Below, one piece after another: positions 1 to 6,016 of a stretch of 8,423 nt of DNA (position 1 is the stretch's first letter; every line of letters starts with the position of its first letter). The notes under the pieces were generated by a model. That model ran no database searches. It worked only from the letters and a program-made list of their open reading frames with translations, and had not been told where the DNA came from. A program made the position numbers and the translations under genes. The stretch is taken from the NCBI GenBank assembly GCA_031282705.1, contig JAITDF010000431.1, positions 1-8,423 of the forward strand, given 5' to 3'. This DNA comes from Opitutaceae bacterium (GTDB lineage Bacteria; Verrucomicrobiota; Verrucomicrobiia; Opitutales; Opitutaceae).

Positions 1-19
1 TTTGCCTCGTGGTGCTCGC

Positions 20-40
20 GGCGGTCTCGGCGAGACCGCC
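20..40. repeat. Perfect 9-bp inverted repeat (hairpin)
   Basis: GGCGGTCTC (20-28) and GAGACCGCC (32-40) are perfect reverse complements around a 3-base loop. No T-tract follows on the plus strand, so it is not a textbook intrinsic terminator. It may belong to a gene lying to the left of the window or be a dispersed intergenic hairpin element. The rest of 1-158 shows no convincing gene and no clear tRNA promoter. Confidence 0.6.
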
Positions 41-158
41 CTGCCAAAACGGGCCGCCGCGTCCCATCAGGTGGAATAAAAAGACCGGGAACGCGGAAAG
101 GGGCAGAAAAGTCCTTGCCCTCCGCGTGCCGGGCGGTTTTCGTTTGCGGGCCTGACTT

Positions 159-250
159 GGAGAGATGGCTGAGCGGTCGAAAGCGGCGCTTTGCTAAAGC
201 GTTGTAGGTGTAACAGCCTACCGGGGGTTCGAATCCCCCTCTCTCCGCCA
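159..250 (+). tRNA. tRNA-Ser (anticodon GCU)
   Basis: The sequence folds as a complete class II tRNA. The acceptor stem is GGAGAGA (159-165) with TCTCTCC (240-246), followed by discriminator G247 and an encoded CCA (248-250). The anticodon stem is 186-190 with 198-202, and the loop TTGCTAA gives anticodon GCT at 193-195, which reads serine codons AGC and AGU. A long variable arm (GTAGGTG...CAGCCTAC) is present, as expected for tRNA-Ser. The T arm is GGGGG-TTCGAAT-CCCCC. No tRNA fragment repeated elsewhere in the window suggests an integration event. Confidence 0.97.
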
Positions 251-280
251 GGTTGCAATCCGGGCATCCGGAGGGGAGGC

Positions 281-314
281 AGGCGCTGGAGGGAGGAAGG
301 CGCTGGAGGGAGGA
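281..314. repeat. 17-bp tandem repeat, two copies
   Basis: The unit AGGCGCTGGAGGGAGGA occurs at 281-297 and again, identical, at 298-314, with purine-rich sequence continuing to about 325. It lies just downstream of the tRNA in DNA with no supported gene. Two perfect copies suggest a recent slippage duplication. Confidence 0.8.
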
Positions 315-351
315 AGGGAGAAAAATGCGGGAATCCGCGGGCATTTCGCGC

Positions 352-397
352 GGCGCCCAACGTGGCGCCCAACGCGGCGCCCAACGTGGCGCTCAAA
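352..397. repeat. 12-bp tandem repeat at the 3' end of the RHH gene
   Basis: The unit GGCGCCCAACGT is present at 352-363, 364-375 (one change, final T to C), 376-387 (perfect) and degenerate at 388-397. The stop codon of the minus-strand gene (393-395, TCA on the plus strand) lies in the fourth, degenerate copy; the others are downstream of it. The 12-base unit is a multiple of three, so copy-number change would keep any overlapping frame. Confidence 0.8.
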
Positions 398-698
398 ACG
401 GCGGCGCCGCCGCCTGGGGCGCGCGGTTTTTTTCCGCGGGGGCGGAGTCTTTTTTGCGACGCGGGGGCGTTTCAGTCTCCGGCGCGGCGGGGGGCTTTGC
501 GTGGAGCGGGGCGGCGTCCGCGTTCAGCACGATCGGCAGCGTGATGCTGTGGAATTTTTCATAGTGCCGGCAGAGCGCGTTCAACAGGGCGCGAAGCATT
601 TCAACCTCGCTGACGCCGGTCTCAGATTTGATCCGGGAGAGAACCTGAACCATGCGCTCGTCAATCTTGGCGGAAATCTGCGGATTACGGACACCCAT
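393..698 (-). CDS. Putative ribbon-helix-helix DNA-binding protein
   Basis: This 101-residue protein has an N-terminal half with the layout of a CopG/Arc-type ribbon-helix-helix domain: a short strand (residues about 6-13, PQISAKID), helix A (about 14-28, ERMVQVLSRIKSETG) and, after GVS, helix B (about 30-50, EVEMLRALLNALCRHYEKF). Such proteins dimerise and insert the paired strand into the DNA major groove. Residues 60-101 form a Pro/Ala/Lys-rich tail that is probably disordered. The start ATG (696-698) begins right before the domain; no Shine-Dalgarno sequence is visible. It is divergent from the envelope operon and could repress itself or that operon through the inverted repeat at 785-802, which is inference. 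No toxin gene is adjacent, so an antitoxin role is not supported. Family assignment is by pattern, not by database search. Confidence 0.72.
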   Translation of the reverse strand: MGVRNPQISAKIDERMVQVLSRIKSETGVSEVEMLRALLNALCRHYEKFHSITLPIVLNADAAPLHAKPPAAPETETPPRRKKDSAPAEKNRAPQAAAPPF

Positions 699-732
699 GC
701 GCCAAAACTATCAAAACACGCGGGAAAAGCCA

Positions 733-766
733 TTGACATGCATGACTTTATTACATGCTTAACATT
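733..766 (+). promoter_or_regulatory. Candidate promoter of the envelope operon
   Basis: TTGACA at 733-738 matches the sigma-70 -35 consensus exactly and sits in an AT-rich island within GC-rich surroundings. The -10 element is unclear: TGCTTA (756-761) has the right 17-base spacing but fits poorly, while TAACAT (760-765) fits better but is 21 bases away. Two ACATGC motifs (736-741 and 753-758) lie across the spacer and could be operator half-sites. Orientation fits transcription toward the gene starting at 877. Confidence 0.4.
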
Positions 767-784
767 CCTGGGGATTTTTTTAAA

Positions 785-802
785 TGCAATGCTTGCATTG
801 CA
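785..802. promoter_or_regulatory. Perfect 8-2-8 inverted repeat, candidate operator
   Basis: TGCAATGC (785-792), TT spacer, GCATTGCA (795-802) is a perfect 18-base dyad in the AT-rich region between the divergent regulator gene and the envelope operon. Its size and symmetry suit a dimeric DNA-binding protein, and the neighbouring RHH-like product is the obvious candidate ligand. It could alternatively act as a hairpin in the operon leader RNA, but there is no T-tract after it. Confidence 0.55.
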
Positions 803-876
803 GGTAAAAACATAATCAATTCGTCCCCCCTTCCACCGGCGCCATCGTCATCCTCCCGCAAACCAACCGCCTCCGC

Positions 877-2265
877 ATGAACCGCCATTTCGCATCCCGC
901 ACCCGCACCCGCGCTTGCGCGCGCCCGTCGCGCCGCATCTTTTCCGCCATCGCGCTGCCCGCCTTCGTCCTGCTCGCGCTGCCGCTGGCCTGCCCCGCGC
1001 AAACGCCCGCCGCCGCCGGCAACGCCCCGCCGCCGCCCGCATCCGCGTCGCGCGGCGGCGTCAACATCCACGGCCCCGGCGGCGGGCGCTCCTCGGTCAC
1101 GACCACGCGCACCGTCGAGACCGGGCCCGCGCAAACCGAGACGCGCACGTTTGTCCGTGACGGCAAGACCGTCACCGAAACCGTCACGCGCGTCACGAGC
1201 AGCGAGGCCGTCAGCGAGTCGAAAATCTACAGGGCCGCCATCTTCGCCGCCAATCGCGCCGGGAAAAAATACGACGGCAAAACCGCCGTCTTCGCCGATT
1301 TTGTCGCCGCGCGCGCCGCCGACATCGGCGTGCAGACAATCGCGCGCGAGACCGCCGTTGACGCGACGCGAAAGTTCGACCCGGAGACCGCCTCCTCGCC
1401 GCGCCCGGAAAACAGCCTCGACACGCAACTCACCAACCAGTCGTCCGCGCTGCGCCTCGCGCAAAACCTCGGCGCGGACTACATTCTCCAAGTTTCCATC
1501 GGCAGCGTCACGCGCACCGTCCGCAACATCAAGGCCTACGGCGTCGAACTGGCGAACGCCGAATACGGCCTGCTCGCCTCCTACAGCATCCTCGACGGCG
1601 CCACCGGCGCCGCGCTCACCGGCGCCACCGTCCGCGCCACGCGCGTCGAGCAGCAAAACGCGCACGCCAGCGCCGAGCTTGAGGACGCCGGCATCCTCGA
1701 CGGCCTGCTCGACGACGCCGCGGGGCAGATCGCCGACGGCCTCGCCACGCGCATCGCCGCCAACCGCATCCCGCTGCCCGCCGCCGCGCAACTCGTCAGC
1801 ATTGAAATCGTCCCCGATGTCGCCGACATGTTCCTGCCCGACATCCGCCTTGACGGCTCGCACACCGTCTCCCTTTCCGAGGGCAAAAACAAAGTCTCCG
1901 TGCTCAACGTCACCGTCGAGGTTGACGGCGTGGCCGTCGGCAGCGCGCCGGGAAAAATCCAGGTCCGCCCCGGCTTCAGCAAACTGCGCCTCACCCGCGA
2001 GGGCTTCAAGCCGTGGGAACGCATCATCAGCGCCGCCGACGGCCAGGTGCTCGTCGTCCCGATGCAGATGACCGACGCGGGCGTCTCCCGCTGGCGCGAA
2101 CTGACCAAGTTCGTCAGCGACCTGCGCAACGGCGAAAAACTCACCGAGGCCCAGGCCAAGGTGCTCGAAGGCGAGGCCCAGAAACTCCGCCAAAGCGGCT
2201 ACAAGGTGGACGTGAAGGCGGACGCCAAGGAACTGCCGGCCGTCCAGCAAAAATCCCTGTTCTGA
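877..2265 (+). CDS. Secreted CsgG-like protein with PEGA domain
   Basis: This 462-residue exported protein opens the envelope operon. A long Arg-rich n-region (1-20) precedes a hydrophobic stretch (21-39, IFSAIALPAFVLLALPLAC) and probable cleavage near CPA-QT; the cysteine lacks a good lipobox, so signal peptidase I processing is more likely. A Pro/Ala/Gly and Thr-rich linker fills about 42-115. Residues about 116-296 resemble the CsgG/LpoB alpha-beta fold, including LAQNLGADYILQVSIGS (194-210), typical of the central strand region. A PEGA-type beta domain spans about 343-398 (DGVAVGSAPGKIQVRPG, then the GFKPWER turn). A charged helical tail (about 402-450) ends the protein. PEGA domains are usually surface or periplasmic binding modules. 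The ATG at 877 has no Shine-Dalgarno but carries the leader CCGCAAACCAACCG. CsgG resemblance is moderate; the precise role is unknown. Confidence 0.85.
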   Translation: MNRHFASRTRTRACARPSRRIFSAIALPAFVLLALPLACPAQTPAAAGNAPPPPASASRGGVNIHGPGGGRSSVTTTRTVETGPAQTETRTFVRDGKTVTETVTRVTSSEAVSESKIYRAAIFAANRAGKKYDGKTAVFADFVAARAADIGVQTIARETAVDATRKFDPETASSPRPENSLDTQLTNQSSALRLAQNLGADYILQVSIGSVTRTVRNIKAYGVELANAEYGLLASYSILDGATGAALTGATVRATRVEQQNAHASAELEDAGILDGLLDDAAGQIADGLATRIAANRIPLPAAAQLVSIEIVPDVADMFLPDIRLDGSHTVSLSEGKNKVSVLNVTVEVDGVAVGSAPGKIQVRPGFSKLRLTREGFKPWERIISAADGQVLVVPMQMTDAGVSRWRELTKFVSDLRNGEKLTEAQAKVLEGEAQKLRQSGYKVDVKADAKELPAVQQKSLF

Positions 2266-2368
2266 CCCGCCCGCCCGCGCACCCGCCGCCTCCATTTCCG
2301 CCGGCGCCGCCGCGCGCATTCAAAAACACACCGCAGCGATTTCCCTCCCAAAAAACAAAAAACGGTTT

Positions 2369-2404
2369 CCGCAACCATGCCCGCAACGATTCCCGCAACC
2401 ATGC
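2369..2404. repeat. 12-bp tandem repeat across possible start codons
   Basis: Three head-to-tail 12-base units: CCGCAACCATGC (2369-2380), CCGCAACGATTC (2381-2392) and CCGCAACCATGC (2393-2404). Units one and three each contain an in-frame ATG (2377, 2401) for the following gene; unit two has ATT in the same place. Copy-number change would be in frame and add or remove four residues (of the type MPAT) before the signal peptide. Confidence 0.75.
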
Positions 2405-2415
2405 CGCCGCCACCC

Positions 2416-3327
2416 ATGAAAACCACCGCCCGCCCCGCCATCAGGCTCGCCGCCCTCCCGGCACTCGGCCTCCTCCTCCTCGCCTCCGCCCCGCGCGCCG
2501 CCGCGCAAACCGCGCCCGCCGCCGGCGCGCCCGACGCCGCGAAGCCGAAGGTCGTCGCCGTCTCGAAAATCAAGGTCCTGCCCGCCGTGGCCGAGGCCGC
2601 CGCGCGCAAAAAAATCTCCATGGACCGCGTCGCGCAGTCGCTCGACAGCCAACTCGTCGCCGCGCTCCAGGCCACGCGCAAATACGAAATCGTCGCCCGC
2701 TCCGACGCCGGCGCGCTCGTCGAGGAGGCCGCCGCCACCGGCCGCGCCTTCTCCTTCGGCGACGCCGACTACCTGCTCGTCGCCACCGTGGACGACTTCC
2801 AGGACGTCTCCCAAACCGCCGACTTCGGCTGGTCCGGCAAGGCCACCAGGCGCATCATCCGCCTCTCCACCGTCGCCAAGATTTACGACGCGAAGACCGG
2901 CAAGATCAACGAGACCGCGAACTTTCAGGAAACGAAAACCCTCGCCGAGGAAAAACAGGCCGCCGTCGCCGAGGACGGCGACCTGTCGGACTCGCTGCTC
3001 GTCGAAATGTCGCGCGGCATCTCCGAGAAAATCGCCGGCAAGGTCGTGGACATCGGCTACCCCGCGCGCGTCATCGGCATCACCGGCGCGCAAATCACCA
3101 TCAGCCGCGGCGAAGGCTCCGGCATCGCCGTCGGGCAGATGTGGGAGATTTTCGCCACGGGCGAAACCCTCGTTGACCCCGACACCGGCGCGGTGCTCGG
3201 CGCGGAGGAGATTTCCGTCGGCAAAATCCGCATCACCCGCGTCACGCCGAAGTTTTCCGTCGGCAAAATCGAGGGCGAAAACCTCGGCATCGCCAAGCTC
3301 AACATCGTCCGCCTCATCGGGCAATAA
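2416..3327 (+). CDS. Secreted CsgG/FlgT-like envelope protein
   Basis: From ATG 2416 the product is 303 residues. That start gives a classical signal peptide: MKTTARPAIR, hydrophobic core LAALPALGLLLLASA, cleavage near RAAA-QT (30/31). In-frame ATGs at 2377 and 2401 would add 13 or 5 residues and lie in a 12-bp repeat; they cannot be excluded. Residues about 45-210 look like a CsgG-type domain: a strand with VVAVSKIKVLP, a helix ending in the strand YEIVARSD, GDADYLLVATVDDFQD (115-130), and RLSTVAKIYDAKTGKI (149-164), the usual rim of this fold. Residues about 215-303 form a beta-rich C-terminal region (ITISRGEGSGIAVGQMWEI, then DPDTGAVLG and EISVGKIRITRV) resembling the C-terminal domain of FlgT and other CsgG relatives. 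It has no lipobox, unlike true CsgG. It probably acts in the periplasm or at the outer membrane with its operon partners. Confidence 0.85.
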   Translation: MKTTARPAIRLAALPALGLLLLASAPRAAAQTAPAAGAPDAAKPKVVAVSKIKVLPAVAEAAARKKISMDRVAQSLDSQLVAALQATRKYEIVARSDAGALVEEAAATGRAFSFGDADYLLVATVDDFQDVSQTADFGWSGKATRRIIRLSTVAKIYDAKTGKINETANFQETKTLAEEKQAAVAEDGDLSDSLLVEMSRGISEKIAGKVVDIGYPARVIGITGAQITISRGEGSGIAVGQMWEIFATGETLVDPDTGAVLGAEEISVGKIRITRVTPKFSVGKIEGENLGIAKLNIVRLIGQ

Positions 3328-3386
3328 CCCGCCCGCCGGCGCCATTTTTCCCGCCCATCACCCATCGCAAAACCCGCCAGCAAACC

Positions 3387-4883
3387 ATGGAACCCACCGC
3401 CCGCTCCCTTTTCAGGCTCTCAACCCTTCCGGTTCTCAGCCTTTTCCTCCTCTCCGGCTGCGCCACCTACACCAAGCAAACCCAGGAGCGCGACACCGCC
3501 TTCCGCACCGGCAACCTCGCCGCCGCCGCCGCGCAAGCCGACGCCGACGGCCGCAAAAAACACCAAGGCAAGGACGGCATCCTCCACCGCCTTGAGCAAG
3601 GCGCCATCCTCCGCGCCGCCGCCCTCGCGCCCGGCGCCGCGCCCGACGTTTCCCGCGACTACCTTGCCCGCTCCAACGCCGCCCTCGACGCCGCCGAAGC
3701 CCGCGTCAACGAATTCGAGGAAAAGGCGAAGGTCAAGGTCGCCTCCGAGACCGCCTCGATGCTCACCAACCTCGCCAACCTCCCCTACCGCGGCCGCGCC
3801 TACGACAAGGTCATGCTCAGCACCTACAAGGCGCTCAACCACCTCCAGCTCGGCGACACCGACACCGCCCGCGTCGAACTCAACCGCGCCCTCCAGCGCC
3901 AGCGCGACGCCGTCGCCGAAAACGCCCGGCACATCGCCGAGGCCGAGGAGGACGCGCGCAACGCCGCCACCGCCGGCGCCGACGACGCCAAAGGCGGCAA
4001 GGCCACCTACGACGTCGGCAAGGCCACCGCCGACCCGACCACCGCCGCCAGCCTCGAAAACATCCTCGCCGGCTCCACCACCGCCGCCGCCGCCCGCCCC
4101 TACGCCGACTACGTGAACCCCTTCGCCGTGCTGCTCGACGGCCTCTATTTCGCCACGCACGCCGCCGACGACTCCGACCGCGAACGCGCCATCAAGTCCC
4201 TCGAACGCGTCGCCGGCATGGCGCCCGAAAACCCGTTTGTCCGCGACGAACTCGCCGGCGCCGCCGCCGGCCGCCGCCCCGCCGGCGTCACCCACGTCAT
4301 CGTCGAAAACGGCATCGGCCCCTGGCGCGAGGAAACGCGCGTGGACCTCCCGCTCTTCATCGTCACCGACAAAATCTCCTACATCGGCGCCGCCTTCCCC
4401 AGCCTCAAGTTCCACGACAACGCCCTGCTCTCCGAAATCACCATCACCGCCGCCGGCGCCGCCGCGCCCGTCGCCCCCGCCCTCGTGTGCGACATGGACG
4501 CCGTCGTCGCCCGCGACTTCAAGAACGAGTGGCCCGCCGTCGTCACCAAGACCATCCTCTCCACCGCCATCAAGGGCACCATCAACGCCGTCGCCCAAAA
4601 ACAGGCCAAGGACAAACTCGGCGCCTCCGGCGGGCTGGCCGTCGGCATCCTTGGCGGAGTCGCCCAAGGCCTCACCACCATCGCCGACACCCGCGCGTGG
4701 CGCACCCTGCCCAAACAATTCTCCTACGCCCGCCTCGACACCCCCGCCGACCGCGCCCTCGTCATCAACGCCGGCGGCCAGCCGCACAACCTCCAGCTCC
4801 CCGAGGGCGACGTGATCATCGTGTATATAAAAAGCATCGCCGCCGGCACGCCCCTGCTCGTCAGCCAGTTCAAGTTGAAATAA
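3387..4883 (+). CDS. Large COG3014-type outer-membrane lipoprotein
   Basis: This 498-residue lipoprotein has signal sequence and lipobox LLSGC with Cys25 as the lipidated residue. The N-terminal part (about 26-280) is alpha-helical and TPR-like: GILHRLEQGAILRAAAL, then SNAALDAAEARVNEFEEKA, then KVMLSTYKALNHLQLGDTD (141-159) followed by ARVELNRALQRQRDA. An Ala/Gly-rich low-complexity stretch fills 190-240. The C-terminal part (about 305-498) has features I associate with COG3014: NGIGPWREETRVDLPLF (308-324), CDMDAVVARDFKNEWP (368-383) and ADTRAWRTLPKQFSYARL (433-450). COG3014 genes often sit beside ycfL and lpoB homologues in Gram-negative genomes, as here. The role is not established; a scaffold for the operon's smaller lipoproteins is inference. 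Start ATG 3387 is 59 bases after the previous stop, with GCAAACC just before it and no Shine-Dalgarno. Confidence 0.88.
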   Translation: MEPTARSLFRLSTLPVLSLFLLSGCATYTKQTQERDTAFRTGNLAAAAAQADADGRKKHQGKDGILHRLEQGAILRAAALAPGAAPDVSRDYLARSNAALDAAEARVNEFEEKAKVKVASETASMLTNLANLPYRGRAYDKVMLSTYKALNHLQLGDTDTARVELNRALQRQRDAVAENARHIAEAEEDARNAATAGADDAKGGKATYDVGKATADPTTAASLENILAGSTTAAAARPYADYVNPFAVLLDGLYFATHAADDSDRERAIKSLERVAGMAPENPFVRDELAGAAAGRRPAGVTHVIVENGIGPWREETRVDLPLFIVTDKISYIGAAFPSLKFHDNALLSEITITAAGAAAPVAPALVCDMDAVVARDFKNEWPAVVTKTILSTAIKGTINAVAQKQAKDKLGASGGLAVGILGGVAQGLTTIADTRAWRTLPKQFSYARLDTPADRALVINAGGQPHNLQLPEGDVIIVYIKSIAAGTPLLVSQFKLK

Positions 4884-4927
4884 CCCGCACCCGCCGCACC
4901 CGCCGCAAACCAACCGGACCTTCCCGC

Positions 4928-5359
4928 ATGAAAAACAAAACCACCGCCCGTTTCTCCCCCGCGCCCGCCGCCCTTCCGATTCTCGGCCTTCTCCTGCTCG
5001 CCGGCTGCGCCAGCAGCGTCAACTCCTACCAGCGCGCCCAGCCCGAATCGGTCGCGAATTATGTCAACGACCGCCGCGTCGTCACCGACACCACGCTCGC
5101 CCGCGCCCTCCGCGTCGTCTCCATCGCCGAAAACCGCGTCAGCGGCAACCTCCTCCAAATCACCGCCACCATCGAAAGCCTGAAAACCGGCGCCCGCTCC
5201 TTCCACTACAAACTCGACTGGATCGACGCCGCCGGCGCCCCCGCTGGCGACACCGGCTGGCGCCTCCTCTCCCTGCGCGGACGCGAAACCACCGCCGTCA
5301 CCGCCGTCGCCACCAACCCCGGCATCGTCGATTTCCGCCTGCAAATCGTGGAAAAATAA
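4928..5359 (+). CDS. ycfL: YcfL family lipoprotein (DUF1425-like)
   Basis: This 143-residue lipoprotein has a basic n-region, hydrophobic core PILGLLLLAG and lipobox LLAGC with Cys27. The mature part is a single beta-rich domain matching the YcfL pattern: RALRVVSIAENRVSGNLLQITATIESL (residues 58-84), then FHYKLDWIDAAG (92-103), TGWRLLSLRGRE (109-120) and a final VATNPGIVDFRLQIVE (127-142). The tyrosine-x-x-x-W-D-x-x-G and D-F-R-L motifs are the most telling. In E. coli ycfL lies directly upstream of lpoB, and the same order is kept here. Its function is not settled in any organism I know of. The ATG at 4928 is the only start that gives a signal peptide; upstream in-frame sequence overlaps the previous gene in a shadow frame. 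The gap to the previous stop is 44 bases. Confidence 0.88.
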   Translation: MKNKTTARFSPAPAALPILGLLLLAGCASSVNSYQRAQPESVANYVNDRRVVTDTTLARALRVVSIAENRVSGNLLQITATIESLKTGARSFHYKLDWIDAAGAPAGDTGWRLLSLRGRETTAVTAVATNPGIVDFRLQIVEK

Positions 5360-5401
5360 CCCCCGCCCCGCCCGCCTTCCGTGACCACTCCGCCAACCAC
5401 C

Positions 5402-5983
5402 ATGAAAACACACACCACACCCATCCTCGCGCTCGCGGCCGCCGCCGGCGCCCTGCTCATGTCCGGCTGCTCCACGCCCGCGCACTATGTCGATTCCAAG
5501 GGGCCCGCCACCCTTGTCTCCCTCAACCAGATAAACATCCAGGACTTTTACCAGGCCGCCGACGACCTTGTCGCCGGCATCCTCGCCTCCGGCGTCCTCG
5601 AACGCGCGCCCGCCCAGCCCGCCGTGCTGCTTGTTTCCAGGATTATAAACAACACCCAGACCAACTTCGACATGAGCCTGCTGTCGGAAAAAGTCAGCGG
5701 CGCCCTCCTGAACACCGGAAAAATCGTCGTCCTCAACGACACCGACGCGAAAGCCGAGTCCCAACGCCAGATGAACGAATTCCTGGGCAAGGGCGCCGCG
5801 CGCCCCAAGCCGTATTACTCGCTCTCGGGAAAAATCATAGAGGACAAGGCCAGCGCCGGGCGCACCAAACAAACCAGCTACGTCTTCCAGCTCTCGCTGA
5901 CGCTGGTGGACGACGGCATCCAGGCATGGAAGGGCGAGAAAACCATCACCAAACAGGGCACCCGATCCGCCATCGGCTGGTGA
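5402..5983 (+). CDS. lpoB: LpoB-like penicillin-binding protein activator
   Basis: The 193-residue product has lipobox LMSGC (Cys23). E. coli LpoB is an outer-membrane lipoprotein that reaches through the peptidoglycan to stimulate PBP1b; the same job is inferred here. The core (about 44-193) shows the LpoB/CsgG-type fold: DFYQAADDLVAGILASG (48-64), strand AVLLVSRIINNTQTNFD (74-90), SEKVSGALLNTGKIVVLND (95-113), YYSLSGKIIED (138-148), YVFQLSLTLVDDGIQAWKGEK (160-180, typical of the rim strand) and terminal IGW. The linker between Cys23 and the core is only about 20 residues, shorter than the Pro-rich E. coli linker, so reach across the periplasm may depend on a partner. ATG 5402 gives a clean signal peptide; a GTG at 5381 would add seven residues and is less likely. 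It starts 42 bases after ycfL and has CCAACCACC before the ATG. Confidence 0.87.
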   Translation: MKTHTTPILALAAAAGALLMSGCSTPAHYVDSKGPATLVSLNQINIQDFYQAADDLVAGILASGVLERAPAQPAVLLVSRIINNTQTNFDMSLLSEKVSGALLNTGKIVVLNDTDAKAESQRQMNEFLGKGAARPKPYYSLSGKIIEDKASAGRTKQTSYVFQLSLTLVDDGIQAWKGEKTITKQGTRSAIGW

Positions 5984-6016
5984 GATTGCCTGAACACAAC
6001 GCCCTGCCATGATAAT

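Noticed and set aside
159..250. Attachment site for an integrated element at the tRNA-Ser 3' end
   Set aside because: No integrase gene and no repeated copy of the tRNA 3' end were found within the window.
67..396. Minus-strand open frame of about 109 codons
   Set aside because: It runs across the tRNA-Ser gene and begins at a TTG inside the 12-bp repeats; the repetitive N-terminus is a repeat artefact.
393..698. Antitoxin of a toxin-antitoxin pair
   Set aside because: RHH antitoxins normally adjoin a toxin gene; only a tRNA, repeats and the divergent envelope operon are next to this gene.
877..996. Lipoprotein processing of the first operon protein
   Set aside because: The residues before the cysteine (LPLAC) have Pro at -3, which is a poor lipobox; ordinary signal peptidase cleavage just after it is more likely.
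751..2319. Long minus-strand open frame opposite the PEGA/CsgG-like gene
   Set aside because: Its product is a low-complexity Gly/Ala/Asp/Arg mix, as expected from the antisense of high-GC3 coding DNA, whereas the plus-strand protein has a signal peptide and recognisable domains.
3420..4913. Long minus-strand open frame opposite the COG3014 lipoprotein
   Set aside because: Extremely Gly/Val-rich shadow translation with no family features; the plus-strand gene is well supported.
877..5983. A curli secretion locus
   Set aside because: The CsgG-like proteins are not accompanied by CsgA/B subunits, CsgE or CsgF, and the LpoB/YcfL neighbours point to a different system.
4724..6010. Minus-strand open frame spanning ycfL and lpoB
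   Set aside because: Crosses two well-supported plus-strand genes and their spacer; composition is that of an antisense shadow.
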